A stretch of DNA of 64,000 nt from positions 558,001 through 622,000 of the forward strand of contig NZ_CP029562.1 of NCBI RefSeq assembly GCF_004136315.1, read 5' to 3'. The DNA is from Mesorhizobium sp. Pch-S. GTDB lineage: Bacteria; Pseudomonadota; Alphaproteobacteria; Rhizobiales; Rhizobiaceae. Below are positions 49,263-58,827 of the stretch, in pieces. Made by a program: the position numbers and the translations under genes. Numbering within the stretch: position 1 is the stretch's first letter; each line of letters opens with the position of its first letter. The notes below the pieces were generated by a model that ran no database searches, was not told the origin of the DNA, and saw only the letters and a list, made by a program, of their open reading frames with translations.

Positions 49263-50523
49263 AGCGCACCAGGATAGCCCTGAGGTCGTTGACGTTCGTG
49301 CCGGTCGGCCCCGGCACGAACAGGTCGCCCACGGCGTTGAAAGCGGTCCAGGCGTTGTTGCCGGCGAGCAGCGCCTTGGCGTCAACGCCGTTACCGCGCA
49401 TCCGCATAACGGTCGAGCTGTTGCAGAACGCACCGGCATTGTCTTCCGAACCGTCGATACCGTCAGTGTCGGCAGCCAGGGCGTCGATGCCCTCGACGCC
49501 GTCGACGCCGATAGCAAAGGCCAGCAGGAATTCCGAATTACGGCCACCCTTGCCCTTGGCACGCAAAGTCACCGTGGTTTCACCACCGGACAGGATCAAA
49601 ACCGGCTTGTTGAAGGGCCGGTTGCGCACGGCGACCTCGCGGGCGATCGCGGCATGCACGGAACCGACCTCGCGCGCCTCACCCTCCAGTGCATCGGAGA
49701 GGATGACCGCCTCGATGCCGCGGCGCTTTGCCTCCATGGCGGCGGCTTCCAGCGAGACGGCGGCAGAGGCGATGACGTGCACCTCGTTGCGGGCAAATTT
49801 CGGATCGTCCGGACGCGGCGCTTCAGACGTCGGCGAGTTGATGTGCGCCATCACCGCGTCCGGCAACTTCATGCCGTAAGCCTTGATGGCGGCGAGCGCT
49901 TCGGCGCGGCCGGCCTCGTCCGGAACGGTCGGCCCGGAAGCGACAAGTGCCGGATTGTCACCCGGGATGTCGGAAACGATCAGCGACACCACCCTGGCTG
50001 GCCATGCGGCAGCAGCGAGTCGTCCGCCCTTGATGGTGGAAACATGCTTGCGGATCGTGTTCATGGCCGAAATCGGCGCACCGGAAGCCAGCAGCGCCTC
50101 GTTGACGGCGATCTCGTCCGCCAGCGTCAAGCCACCGGCCGGCGCCGGCAGCAGCGCCGACCCGCCGCCGCAGACCAGCGCGACGACCAGATCGTCCTCG
50201 CTGAGCCCCGAAACGATCTCCTGCAGGCGCTTCGCAGCGGCAAGGCCGGCGGCGTCTGGCACCGGATGCGCAGCTTCGACCACCTCCAGATGCCTGGTCG
50301 GCGCGCCATAGCCGTAGCGCGTGACGATCAGCCCTTCGATCGGTCCGTCCCAAACCTTTTCAAATGCCGCGGCCATCTGGGCCGAACCCTTGCCCGCGCC
50401 GATGACGATGGTGCGTCCCCGTGGTTTCGCCGGCAGATGCCTGCGGATCGTCAGCTCTGGGTCCGCCGCGGCCACGGCAGCCTCGAAGATCGCGGTGAGG
50501 AAGGCCTTCGGATCGAGGGTCAT
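49261..50523 (-). CDS. Type II glycerate kinase (MOFRL family; formerly hydroxypyruvate reductase)
   Basis: The 420-residue protein has the DUF4147/MOFRL architecture. N-terminal RTIVIGAGKGSAQMA and HPVPDAAGLAAAKR, VALVCGGGSALLPAP (phosphate loop), SAMNTIRKHVSTIKGGRLA and VSDIPGDNPALVASGPTVPD are all present. The MOFRL domain follows: ILSGGETTVTLRAKGKGGRNSEFLLA, then ALAADTDGIDGSEDNAGAF. It phosphorylates D-glycerate to 2-phosphoglycerate. Glycerate is an exit route for glyoxylate made by the purine genes downstream, so it may feed that carbon to central metabolism (inference). Confidence 0.92.
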   Translation of the reverse strand: MTLDPKAFLTAIFEAAVAAADPELTIRRHLPAKPRGRTIVIGAGKGSAQMAAAFEKVWDGPIEGLIVTRYGYGAPTRHLEVVEAAHPVPDAAGLAAAKRLQEIVSGLSEDDLVVALVCGGGSALLPAPAGGLTLADEIAVNEALLASGAPISAMNTIRKHVSTIKGGRLAAAAWPARVVSLIVSDIPGDNPALVASGPTVPDEAGRAEALAAIKAYGMKLPDAVMAHINSPTSEAPRPDDPKFARNEVHVIASAAVSLEAAAMEAKRRGIEAVILSDALEGEAREVGSVHAAIAREVAVRNRPFNKPVLILSGGETTVTLRAKGKGGRNSEFLLAFAIGVDGVEGIDALAADTDGIDGSEDNAGAFCNSSTVMRMRGNGVDAKALLAGNNAWTAFNAVGDLFVPGPTGTNVNDLRAILVR

Positions 50524-50556
50524 GGAGAAGCCTTTGTTTAGCGGCGGATGGAGAAG

Positions 50557-51060
50557 TCAGTCACCGGATGGCGGCAGGGCAAGCTCGGCGCGGTCCACGC
50601 CGAGGTGCACGCACAAAGCATCGACCACGACATTGTGGTCTTCGCGTTCCGGCAATCCGGAAACGGCGATCACGCCGATGACGCCGGCTCCCTTGACGGT
50701 GACCGGAAAGCCTCCGCCGGCCAGAACATATTCCGAAATGTCCAGTCCCTCGCCGACCTTGAAAGTGCGGTCCGGTCGCTGCTGTTCGAGGACAAGGCGA
50801 TAAGTACTGCGCAGATAACGCTTCACGACATTGATCTTGCGCCGCGCCCAATCGGGATTTGAGGCATTGGAGCCTGGCATGGCGGCGTAGAACAGCGGAC
50901 GGTCGAAGGTGCGGATCTCCACGATGATCGGCATGTCCTGCTTCAGCGCCCGCTCGCGGATCGCGCTGCCGATCTCGAAGGCCACAGCCTCATCGAAGCG
51001 TTCGAAAACCAGCGTCGCCTCCTGACGCTTGATCGTCTCGATATCGTCGCTCGCGGCCAT
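50557..51060 (-). CDS. UPF0303/heme-degrading-domain-like protein
   Basis: The 167-residue protein contains the UPF0303 pattern: DEAVAFEIGSAIRERALKQDMPIIVEIRTFDRPLFYAAMPGSNASNPDWARRKINVVKRY and GGGFPVTVKGAGVIGVIAVSGLPEREDHNVVVDAL. The fold is that of GlcG/HbpS-type heme- or ligand-binding proteins; activity is unknown. ATG 51060 follows GGGAGGAAGC exactly; a longer frame upstream lacks a ribosome site. It sits between the guanine deaminase and glycerate kinase genes, all on the minus strand. Confidence 0.85.
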   Translation of the reverse strand: MAASDDIETIKRQEATLVFERFDEAVAFEIGSAIRERALKQDMPIIVEIRTFDRPLFYAAMPGSNASNPDWARRKINVVKRYLRSTYRLVLEQQRPDRTFKVGEGLDISEYVLAGGGFPVTVKGAGVIGVIAVSGLPEREDHNVVVDALCVHLGVDRAELALPPSGD

Positions 51061-51127
51061 GCTTCCTCCCAGAAGGCACGAATATCCTTTCGCGTTTACG
51101 GCAAACTGCCCTTGGGTCAAGGGCAGA

Positions 51128-52450
51128 TCAGGAATTCGCCATCACCAGATCGCTCTTGGCCGGCTTTCCGGCGACATAAACCTCGCGCACGACGCGGTCG
51201 TCGCCGACCGTCTGCAGCAGGAACAGCTCCTCAGCCAGCGAGTTGATGCGTTCCGAACGCACCTGCAGCAGCGGCGTCGCCCGACTGTCGAGCACGACGA
51301 TGTCGGCGTCAGTTCCTGCCTCCAGCGTGCCGACGCGGTCGGCCACCGACAGCGCCTCGGCATTGCCACGCGTGATCTGCCAGAACGACTGGAACGGATT
51401 GAGCTTTTCACCCTGCAGCGCGATGATCTTGTAGGCTTCGTCCATGGTGCGCAGCATCGAATAGTTGGTACCGCCGCCGACATCGGTCGCCGTCGAAATG
51501 CGCAGCGGCTTTTCGCGGCTCCGGTAGGCCTGATAGGCGAACAGGCCAGATCCGAGGAAAAGGTTGGAGGTCGGACAGAAGACGGCGACCGCGCCTGTAT
51601 CCGACAGGACGTCGGCTTCCCGCTCGGAAAGATGGATGCAGTGGCCCAGAAGGGTTTTCGGGCCCATCAGGCCATAGTGTTCGTAGACATGGGTATAGTC
51701 CTTCGACCAGGGATAGAGTTCCTGGGTGAAGGCGATCTCGGCGTGGTTCTCGGACAGGTGTGTCTGAATATGCAGGTCCGGATGCTCGCGGGCGAGCGCC
51801 TGCGCCATTTCCATCTGCTCGGGGGTGGAGGTGATGGCGAAGCGTGGCGTGATCGCGTAGAGGCCGCGGCCCTTGCCATGCCAGGCGGCGATGAGCGCCT
51901 TGGTATCGTCATAGCTCGATTGCGGCGTATCGTGCACGGCTTCCAGCGCGTTGCGGTCCATCATCACCTTGCCGGCGATCACCAGCATGTCGCGATCATA
52001 AGCCTCGGCAAAGAAGGCTTCCGCGGATTGCTTGTGCACCGAGCAGTAGGCGGCCACCGTCGTGGTGCCTTGACGGATCATCTCGTCGAGGAACAGCCGG
52101 GAGATGCGGCGGCCATGCTGTGCGTTCTCGAATTTCGACTCTTCGGGGAATGTATAGGTGTTCAGCCAGTCGAGCAGTTCGGCGCCGTAGCTGGCGATGA
52201 TCTGCATTTGCGGCATGTGCACATGCGCATCGATGAAACCGGGCAACAGCAGGTGCGGGCGGTGATCGATCACGCGCGCGGCGGAACCGGCACGAGTCGA
52301 TACCTCGGCGTAGGAGCCTGAAGCGACGATCTTGCCGTTGGCGACGAGCACGGCACCGTCTTCCTCATAGGCGTAGGCGGCGCGATCATCGATCGTTTCC
52401 GGCCAGCGCAGGAAGGACAGGGTGCGGCCGCGCAGCAGTGTTGTGGTCAT
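51128..52450 (-). CDS. guaD: Guanine deaminase (amidohydrolase family)
   Basis: The 440-residue zinc amidohydrolase converts guanine to xanthine and ammonia. Metal ligands are in GFIDAHVHMPQM (HxH, about residues 75-77), THLSENHAE, GHCIHLSEREAD and the final Asp in ATDVGGGTNYSML. LLDWLNTYTFPEESKF and ITPRFAITSTPEQM are specific to guanine deaminases. It feeds xanthine to the XdhABC enzyme encoded 3-8 kb away, and lies 165 bp from the urate oxidase gene on the same strand. Confidence 0.93.
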   Translation of the reverse strand: MTTTLLRGRTLSFLRWPETIDDRAAYAYEEDGAVLVANGKIVASGSYAEVSTRAGSAARVIDHRPHLLLPGFIDAHVHMPQMQIIASYGAELLDWLNTYTFPEESKFENAQHGRRISRLFLDEMIRQGTTTVAAYCSVHKQSAEAFFAEAYDRDMLVIAGKVMMDRNALEAVHDTPQSSYDDTKALIAAWHGKGRGLYAITPRFAITSTPEQMEMAQALAREHPDLHIQTHLSENHAEIAFTQELYPWSKDYTHVYEHYGLMGPKTLLGHCIHLSEREADVLSDTGAVAVFCPTSNLFLGSGLFAYQAYRSREKPLRISTATDVGGGTNYSMLRTMDEAYKIIALQGEKLNPFQSFWQITRGNAEALSVADRVGTLEAGTDADIVVLDSRATPLLQVRSERINSLAEELFLLQTVGDDRVVREVYVAGKPAKSDLVMANS

Positions 52451-52615
52451 TGTCGCTCTTGCTTCCGTATCAGGTTTTCACTTCGCATCCGCTTCGCAGA
52501 CACCTTCACCCCGAACGGCGATGGTCCTGCTGCCCGAGCCTTGCCCACCGGTGGTCCGGCACGAAGGTGTCAGCGAAACGGATCAACCGGCATTCCCTAA
52601 GGATGCCGACGATGC

Positions 52616-53839
52616 CTACTTCTTCTTGCCGGCTTCTTCGAACCAGGTGACCAGCAGCGCGCGCTCCTGGTCGGTGATCTGGGTAACATTGCTGGGCGGC
52701 ATGGCGTGGCTGCGGCCGGCCTGCAGATAGATCTCTCGGGCGTGTTCGGCAATCGTCGCATCGCTGTCCAGGATCACACCCTTGGGCGCGTGATAGATGC
52801 CTTCATAGACCGGCTCCTGGGTATGGCACATGGAGCAACGGCCGAGAACTGCGTCGCGCGCTGCCGGGAAATGTGTGGAGGTCGTGTAGACCTCGGCGGC
52901 CGAAGAGACCTTCTGCTCGCCGGTCAGCACCTTCGGCACCGTCGACAGCCACATGATGATGACGAAAAGGATGGCAGCGGCGAGCCAGGTCCAGGTCGGA
53001 TTGCCCTTGCGGGCATGCTGCGTGTTGAAGAAGTGGCGGATCAGCACGCCGATCAGGAACACCAGCGAGGCAATGATCCAGTTGAACTGCGTGCCGAACG
53101 CCAGCGGATAGTGGTTCGACAGCATCAGGAACAACACCGGCAGCGTCAGGTAGTTGTTGTGCGTCGAGCGGGTCTTGGCGATCTTGCCGTATTTCGGATC
53201 GGGCTTGCGGCCGGCGATGAGGTCGGCGACCACGATCTTCTGGTTCGGAATGATGATCATGAAGACGTTGGCCGACATGATCGTGGCGGTGATGGCACCG
53301 AGATGCAGGAAGGCGGCACGTCCGGTGAAGAGATGCGTCAGGCCCCAAGCCATGAACACCAGGATCCCATAGAGAACCAGCATCAGCAGCGTGTCGTGAT
53401 TGCGGAGCGGCGAGCGGCACAGAAGGTCGTAGACGATCCAGCCGGAGGCCAGACAGGCGAGCGAAATCAGGATGGCGACGGGCGCCGAGACGTCGAGCAC
53501 GTTGCGGTCGATCAGGAAAAGGTCTGCCCCGGCATAGTAGACGATCGCCAGCATGGCGAAGCCGGAGAGCCAGGTGGCGTAGGATTCCCATTTGAACCAG
53601 GTCAGGTGTTCCGGCATCTCGGCGGGTGCCACCAGATATTTCTGGATGTGGTAGAAGCCGCCGCCGTGGACCTGCCACTCCTCGCCATGCGCACCTGCCG
53701 GCAGGCCGGGCCGCTGGCGCAGACCAAGGTCAAGCGCGACGAAGTAGAAGGACGAGCCGATCCAGGCGATGCCGGTGATGACGTGCAGCCAGCGCACCGC
53801 GAATGCCATCCAATCCCAGAAAATCACATAGTCGAGCAT
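52616..53839 (-). CDS. puuD: Membrane-bound urate hydroxylase PuuD with cytochrome c domain
   Basis: This 407-residue integral membrane enzyme oxidises urate to 5-hydroxyisourate. About eight helices form the N-terminal DUF989 domain (FAVRWLHVITGIAWIGSSFYFVALD, THNNYLTLPVLFLMLSNHYPL). A periplasmic cytochrome c domain follows, with a single CxxCH heme site (CSMCH, near residue 335) and a distal Met in SHAMPPSNV. It replaces soluble uricase in many alphaproteobacteria. It shares a divergent promoter with a LysR regulator, which is its probable activator. Confidence 0.95.
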   Translation of the reverse strand: MLDYVIFWDWMAFAVRWLHVITGIAWIGSSFYFVALDLGLRQRPGLPAGAHGEEWQVHGGGFYHIQKYLVAPAEMPEHLTWFKWESYATWLSGFAMLAIVYYAGADLFLIDRNVLDVSAPVAILISLACLASGWIVYDLLCRSPLRNHDTLLMLVLYGILVFMAWGLTHLFTGRAAFLHLGAITATIMSANVFMIIIPNQKIVVADLIAGRKPDPKYGKIAKTRSTHNNYLTLPVLFLMLSNHYPLAFGTQFNWIIASLVFLIGVLIRHFFNTQHARKGNPTWTWLAAAILFVIIMWLSTVPKVLTGEQKVSSAAEVYTTSTHFPAARDAVLGRCSMCHTQEPVYEGIYHAPKGVILDSDATIAEHAREIYLQAGRSHAMPPSNVTQITDQERALLVTWFEEAGKKK

Positions 53840-53933
53840 GCTCCACCCCTTCGTGCCGATCAGTCGACATTACGGACTGGCGCGCAAATCGAAAGAGGCG
53901 GGTGACACGATGACTTTCAAAAAAAATTGGAAA

Positions 53934-53948
53934 ATAGTAGCCTGCTAT
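53934..53948. promoter_or_regulatory. LysR-type binding box in the puuD/lysR divergent promoter
   Basis: ATAG-N7-CTAT is a dyad containing T-N11-A, the LysR-family consensus. It is 33 bp before the LysR ATG and 95 bp before the puuD start, beside an A-rich run at 53918-53934. Confidence 0.5.
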
Positions 53949-53980
53949 CAAAATCAGGCGCAAAGGGGACGCCCTGGACA

Positions 53981-54901
53981 ATGGCTTATCTCGACAACAT
54001 CGCTGTCTTCGTTCGCGTCGTCGAATTGGGCAACCTGTCGGCGGCGGGGCGCGACATGCGCATTTCGCCGGCGGTTGCATCGAACCGCATCAAGGAACTC
54101 GAAAAACACCTTGGCGTGCGCCTGTTCAACCGCACGACCAGACAGTTGATGCCGACCGAGCATGGAACCGTGTTCTATTCCGGCGCCAAGCAGGTGCTGG
54201 ACGCCATCGTCGAGGCGGAAGCGGCCGTCGCCGCCCTGTCCGGTCAGCCACGCGGCACCATTCGCGTCACTGCGCCGCTCGGACTCGGACGGCGCCTGAT
54301 CGCTTCCGGCATACCGGATTTCCACGACACCTATCCCGATATCGAGGTTCGCCTGCGCCTGTCCGACCACAATGTCGATATCTTGAAGGAAGGCATCGAC
54401 GTGGCTTTCCGGCTCGGCGTGATCGAGGATTCGTCGCTGAGAATGCGCGGCATCATGGAATGCGAGCGCGTGCTGGTCGCGTCGCCGAAATATCTCGCAG
54501 CGCGCGGCGAACCGACCGACTCCAGCGAACTCATCGGCAGGAAACATGACTGCCTGATGCTGCGCTATCCCGGCAGCAGGGAATTCTTCTGGATGCTGCA
54601 GACGCCGGAAGGCGTGGTGAAGTTCGAGGTGCACGGCCCCTTCGACAGCGACGATGGCGACGTGCTGACCGAATGGGCGCTGGCCGGCCGCGGCATCATC
54701 AACAAACCACGTTTCGAGGTCGAGCCGTACATCCGCGACAAGCGGCTGCAGGTCATCCTGACCAAGACACCGCCGACACCGGTGCAGTTCGCCGCTGTCT
54801 ATCCACACAAGAAGCTGCAGGACCCCAAGGTGCGACTGCTGCTCGACTTCATGGCCGACCGCTGCCAGAAACTGATCCGCGACATCCTGGCTGGGAAATA
54901 G
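53981..54901 (+). CDS. LysR-family transcriptional regulator
   Basis: The 306-residue regulator has an N-terminal helix-turn-helix (VFVRVVELGNLSAAGRDMRISPAVASNRIKELEKHLGVRLFNRTTRQL, residues 9-56) and a LysR effector domain (GTIRVTAPLGLGRRLIASGIPDFHDTYPDIEVRLRLSD...). ATG 53981 is the standard start, with an AAGGGGAC site upstream. Its divergent position to puuD and location inside the purine cluster suggest control of urate degradation genes by a purine ligand (inference). Confidence 0.93.
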   Translation: MAYLDNIAVFVRVVELGNLSAAGRDMRISPAVASNRIKELEKHLGVRLFNRTTRQLMPTEHGTVFYSGAKQVLDAIVEAEAAVAALSGQPRGTIRVTAPLGLGRRLIASGIPDFHDTYPDIEVRLRLSDHNVDILKEGIDVAFRLGVIEDSSLRMRGIMECERVLVASPKYLAARGEPTDSSELIGRKHDCLMLRYPGSREFFWMLQTPEGVVKFEVHGPFDSDDGDVLTEWALAGRGIINKPRFEVEPYIRDKRLQVILTKTPPTPVQFAAVYPHKKLQDPKVRLLLDFMADRCQKLIRDILAGK

Positions 54902-55014
54902 CTGGAACCATCGGGCCAGACTGTTCGTTGCGACTTGTATGGCAAGCGGGAAGACGCCACTCTCATCTCGCTAGCCGAGTCCGCAAGCCTCCCCCATAAA
55001 ATCAGGAGATCCCG

Positions 55015-55503
55015 ATGGCTGAAGTCCAGACCAAGAACGATTTGAAATCGAATACCCGCACGACCGCGATCGCCATCCTGAACGCGCGTCTCGCCGAAGC
55101 CATCGATCTCGCGCTGATCACCAAGCAGGCGCACTGGAACGTCAAAGGCCCGCAGTTCATCGCCATCCACGAAATGCTCGACGGATTCCGCACCGAACTG
55201 GATGGCCATGTCGACACCATCGCCGAACGCGCGGTGCAGCTCGGCGGGACTGCCCATGGCACTTTGCAGGATGTCACCAAGGCGACCACGCTGAAGCCCT
55301 ATCCGACCGATATCCACAAGACCAAGGATCATCTGGCGGCGCTGATCGACCGTTATGCAGCGATCGCCAAATCCGCCCGAGCCGCGATCGATGAAGCCGA
55401 CGAGGCGGGTGATGCCGACACGGCCGACATCTTCACCGCCTATTCACGCGCGCTCGACAAGTCGTTGTGGTTCCTGGAAGCCCACACGCAGGAAAAGGAA
55501 TGA
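55015..55503 (+). CDS. dps: Dps, DNA starvation/stationary-phase protection ferritin
   Basis: The 162-residue mini-ferritin has the ferroxidase residues in LALITKQAHWNVKGPQF, EMLDGFRTELDGHVDTIAERAVQLGG and the C-terminal helix SLWFLEAHTQ. It oxidises and stores iron and protects DNA from peroxide. AGGAG precedes ATG 55015. It lies between the LysR gene and the convergent xdhC; xanthine dehydrogenase and PuuD chemistry produce reactive oxygen, so the placement may be adaptive. Confidence 0.95.
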   Translation: MAEVQTKNDLKSNTRTTAIAILNARLAEAIDLALITKQAHWNVKGPQFIAIHEMLDGFRTELDGHVDTIAERAVQLGGTAHGTLQDVTKATTLKPYPTDIHKTKDHLAALIDRYAAIAKSARAAIDEADEAGDADTADIFTAYSRALDKSLWFLEAHTQEKE

Positions 55504-55520
55504 GGGACGAAGCGTAGCTC

Positions 55521-56405
55521 TCAGGCGGCTTCCGCGCCTGCCCCGACCTGATGCCGGACCAGCGCCGTCATCATTTCGGAAGCCGCAAGTGCCGCAATGA
55601 CCGGCGGACGCTTGTCCTTCACGGCATCACCTCCGATCGGCGAGACGAGCCGTTCGAATTCCGTCTCCGAACCGTTGGCGGTCTTCAGGAACCAGCTCCT
55701 GAAGGTCGCCTTCTTGGTCTTGGAGCCGATCATGCCGACATAGGCGGTGTCATCGCGTTTCAAGGCTTCGGCGGCGATCAGGAAATCCAGCGCGTGGTCA
55801 TGGGTGAGCACGGCGAAAGCCGACCCCGCCGGCGCCTGCCGGACCATTTCCTCGGGCATGGCGGTCAGCCTGGTCTCGACGGCTTCGGTGATACCCTCCA
55901 GTTCCTCGGCCCGCGTCTCCACGACGACCACATGGATGGGCAACAATGATACCGAGGCGGCAAGCGCCTTGCCGACATGGCCACCACCGAAAATGTAGAG
56001 ATGCGGTAAATGCTCTTCTTCGGCTTCGGCCGCGACGATCAAATCGGCAGCCATCGCGTCATCCACCAGCCTGATCAGAACTTCGACACGCCCCCCGCAG
56101 CACTGACCGATTTCCGGCCCCAGCGGCACATCGAGCGTCGCACAGACTTCCTGTACGTCGATGCGGTGAACCGGCGCCTGTACGCCCTTTCGCGACGGCA
56201 GCACGCCCGACATCTGGCGGGCCTTGTCGATCGCCATGTATTCGAGCTGGCCGCCGCCGATCGTGCCATAGGTCGCCAAAGGCGAGACCAGCATATAGGC
56301 GCCCTTCTCGCGCGGCGTCGACCCGCGCGTGCCAGCCACTTCGACCAGCGCAATCGGGCCGGAGCCGGCAAGGAATTCTTTCAGGTCCTGCACTTTCAAG
56401 GTCAT
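55521..56405 (-). CDS. xdhC: Xanthine dehydrogenase accessory protein XdhC
   Basis: The 294-residue chaperone inserts sulfurated molybdenum cofactor into XdhB. It has GPIALVEVAGTRGSTPREKGAYMLV, GTIGGGQLEY, and GQCCGGRVEVLIRL (cofactor-binding Cys). The C-terminal Rossmann domain has LYIFGGGHVGKALA, then AYVGMIGSKTKKATFRSWF. ATG 56405 is chosen over a start ten codons upstream. It is 60 bp after xdhB in an xdhABC operon. Confidence 0.94.
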   Translation of the reverse strand: MTLKVQDLKEFLAGSGPIALVEVAGTRGSTPREKGAYMLVSPLATYGTIGGGQLEYMAIDKARQMSGVLPSRKGVQAPVHRIDVQEVCATLDVPLGPEIGQCCGGRVEVLIRLVDDAMAADLIVAAEAEEEHLPHLYIFGGGHVGKALAASVSLLPIHVVVVETRAEELEGITEAVETRLTAMPEEMVRQAPAGSAFAVLTHDHALDFLIAAEALKRDDTAYVGMIGSKTKKATFRSWFLKTANGSETEFERLVSPIGGDAVKDKRPPVIAALAASEMMTALVRHQVGAGAEAA

Positions 56406-56465
56406 GATCGCATTCCCGTCCTGGGAATATAACACTTGTTGCGTCGGATTGCCCGGTCGGCAGGC

Positions 56466-58826
56466 CTACGCCTTACCGCGCGCTTCCTTCTTCAGCCGCT
56501 CGACCGCCATCAGCACCCGCTCCGGCGTGGCCGGTGCATCGAGGCGCGGGCTGATCTTGTGATCGGCCACGCTGGCGACCGCGTCGGACAGCGCCTGCAA
56601 CACCGAAATGCCGAGCGGCAATGGCGGCTCGCCGACCGCCTTGGAGCGGTGGATCGTCGGTTCATAGGCCTGCGACCAGTCGGTCAGGGCGACGTTGAAG
56701 ATCTTCGGCCGGTCCGACGCCAGCGGGATCTTGTAGGTCGACGGCGCGTGCGTGCGCAGCCGACCCTTGCCGTCCCACCACAGCTCCTCGGTGGTCAGCC
56801 AGCCCATGCCCTGGACGAATCCGCCCTCGACCTGACCGATATCGATCGCCCGGTTCAGCGAGCGGCCGGTGTCGTGCAGAATGTCGGTGCGTTCGATGAC
56901 GTATTCACCTGTCAGGGTGTCGATCGAGACTTCCGAGCACGCGGCGCCATAGGCGTAATAATAGAAGGCGTGGCCCCGACCCTTGGCGCGATCCCAATGG
57001 ATCTTCGGCGTCTTGTAATGCCCTGCCGCCGAAAGCTGGATACGATTGAGATAGGCCTGCTTGACCAGTTCGTTGAAGGAAATCTCCTGGTTGCCGATAC
57101 GGACCCGGTTGGGCAGGAACACGACCTGATCGGCCGGCACGGAGTATTTTTCCGCCGCGAAATCGATCAACCGGTCCTTGATCTGCCGGGCAGCGTTCTG
57201 GGCAGCCATGCCGTTGAGATCGGCACCCGACGATGCCGCCGTCGGCGCGGTGTTCGGGACCTTGGCCGTGGTCGTTGCCGTGATCTTCACCCGCTCCAGG
57301 TCGATCTGGAACTCTTCGGCCACCACCTGCGCCACCTTGAGATGCAGGCCCTGCCCCATCTCGGTGCCACCGTGGTTCATATGCACCGAACCGTCATTGT
57401 AGATATGCACCAGCGCGCCGGCCTGGTTGGACTCGGTCTTGGTGAACGAGATGCCGAACTTGACCGGCGTGAGCGCAATGCCGCGTTTGATGAAGCGGCT
57501 GTTGGCATTGAACGCCGCGATCTCGCGACGGCGCCCGGCATAATCGGCGCTTTCCTCCAGTTCCGCCACGATGCGGTGGATGATGTTGTCCTCGACCTTC
57601 TGGTGGTAGGGCGTGACGTTGCGTTCGCCGGTCGCGCCCATGGCATCGTAGAAGTTGAGCTTGCGGATCTCGAGCGGATCCTTGCCGACGGCGAAGGCTA
57701 CCTCCTCGATGACACGCTCGGCGCCGACCATGCCCTGCGGGCCGCCAAAGCCACGGAAGGCGGTGTTGGATACGGTGTTGGTGTAGAGCGGCGCCGACTT
57801 GGCGTGCACGTTCGGATAGAAATAGGCGTTGTCGCAGTGGAACAGCGCGCGGTCGCCGACCGGACCGGACAGGTCGGCCGAGAAGCCGGCATTGAGCGCG
57901 AACATGAAGTCGACACCAAGGATGTTGCCCTCGTCGTCGAAACCGACATCATAGTCGATGACGAAATCGTGCCGCTTGCCGGTGGCGGTCATGTCCTCGT
58001 CGCGGTCGAGGCGCACCTTGACCGCACGCTTGTGTTTCTTGGCGGCGATCGCAGCGATGGCTGCACACTGATTGGCCTGCGTTTCCTTGCCGCCGAAGCC
58101 GCCCCCCATGCGCCGTACTTCCACGGTGACCGCGTGGCTCGGTACGCCGAGCACATGCGCAACGAGGTGCTGAGTCTCGCTCGGCCCCTGCGTGGAGCAA
58201 TGGACGATGACCTCGTCATCCTCGCCCGGGACCGCGAGAGAAACCTGACCCTCCAGGTAGAAATGATCCTGCCCGCCTAATTTCATGCGGTTCTTGATAC
58301 GGCGCGGCGCTGCCGCAATCGCCGCATCCGGATCACCACGCTTCAAAGTCAGCGGCGTCACCACCTGCCTGTCCTTCAAAGGATCGAGGTCCCAGATGTT
58401 GAGGATCGCCGGCAATTCTTCGTATTCGATCTTCGCCAGCCGCGCGGCGCTGCGTGCCGCTTCACGGGTCTCGGCGATGACCGCAAAGATCGGCTGGCCG
58501 TGGAACTGCACCTTGCCATCGGCAAAGACCGGGTCGTCATGCATGCCGCTGGGCGACACGTCATTCTCGCCGGGCACATCCTCATAGGTCAGCACGTCGA
58601 CCACGCCGGGCGCGGCGCGCACTGCCGACAGATCGACCTTCTTCAGCCTGGCATGCGTGACATTGGAGAGGCCGAGGCCGACATGCAGCGTGCCTGCCGG
58701 CTCCGGCAGGTCATCGATATAGACCGCGGTGCCGGCGACATGCTTGTGCGCGGAATCGTGACGCTGGTCAGTGTGGACACCGCCGACGATTTTCTGCGCC
58801 TTGAGATTTGGGGTGTGCTTGGTCAT
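56466..58826 (-). CDS. xdhB: Xanthine dehydrogenase molybdopterin-binding subunit
   Basis: The 786-residue large subunit oxidises hypoxanthine/xanthine to urate at the Mo centre. It has HKHVAGTAVYIDDLPEPAGTLHVGLGLS near the start, STQGPSETQHLVAHVLGVPSHAVTVEVRRMGGGFGGKE (Mo-pterin contact), FRGFGGPQGM, and GGTEMGQGLHLKVAQVVAEE. The catalytic Glu lies in the C-terminal VGEPPLPLGISVLQALSDAV. Its ATG is one base after the xdhA stop, so the two subunits are translationally coupled. Confidence 0.95.
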   Translation of the reverse strand: MTKHTPNLKAQKIVGGVHTDQRHDSAHKHVAGTAVYIDDLPEPAGTLHVGLGLSNVTHARLKKVDLSAVRAAPGVVDVLTYEDVPGENDVSPSGMHDDPVFADGKVQFHGQPIFAVIAETREAARSAARLAKIEYEELPAILNIWDLDPLKDRQVVTPLTLKRGDPDAAIAAAPRRIKNRMKLGGQDHFYLEGQVSLAVPGEDDEVIVHCSTQGPSETQHLVAHVLGVPSHAVTVEVRRMGGGFGGKETQANQCAAIAAIAAKKHKRAVKVRLDRDEDMTATGKRHDFVIDYDVGFDDEGNILGVDFMFALNAGFSADLSGPVGDRALFHCDNAYFYPNVHAKSAPLYTNTVSNTAFRGFGGPQGMVGAERVIEEVAFAVGKDPLEIRKLNFYDAMGATGERNVTPYHQKVEDNIIHRIVAELEESADYAGRRREIAAFNANSRFIKRGIALTPVKFGISFTKTESNQAGALVHIYNDGSVHMNHGGTEMGQGLHLKVAQVVAEEFQIDLERVKITATTTAKVPNTAPTAASSGADLNGMAAQNAARQIKDRLIDFAAEKYSVPADQVVFLPNRVRIGNQEISFNELVKQAYLNRIQLSAAGHYKTPKIHWDRAKGRGHAFYYYAYGAACSEVSIDTLTGEYVIERTDILHDTGRSLNRAIDIGQVEGGFVQGMGWLTTEELWWDGKGRLRTHAPSTYKIPLASDRPKIFNVALTDWSQAYEPTIHRSKAVGEPPLPLGISVLQALSDAVASVADHKISPRLDAPATPERVLMAVERLKKEARGKA

Positions 58827-58827
58827 C

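Noticed and set aside
52451..52615. Possible gene in the 165 bp between puuD and guaD
   Set aside because: Open frames here have no ribosome site or family resemblance. The stretch looks like an untranslated spacer or a second promoter for guaD.
54902..55014. Possible small gene or RNA between LysR and dps
   Set aside because: No open frame with a ribosome site, no strong hairpin and no recognised RNA motif; it is probably only the dps promoter.
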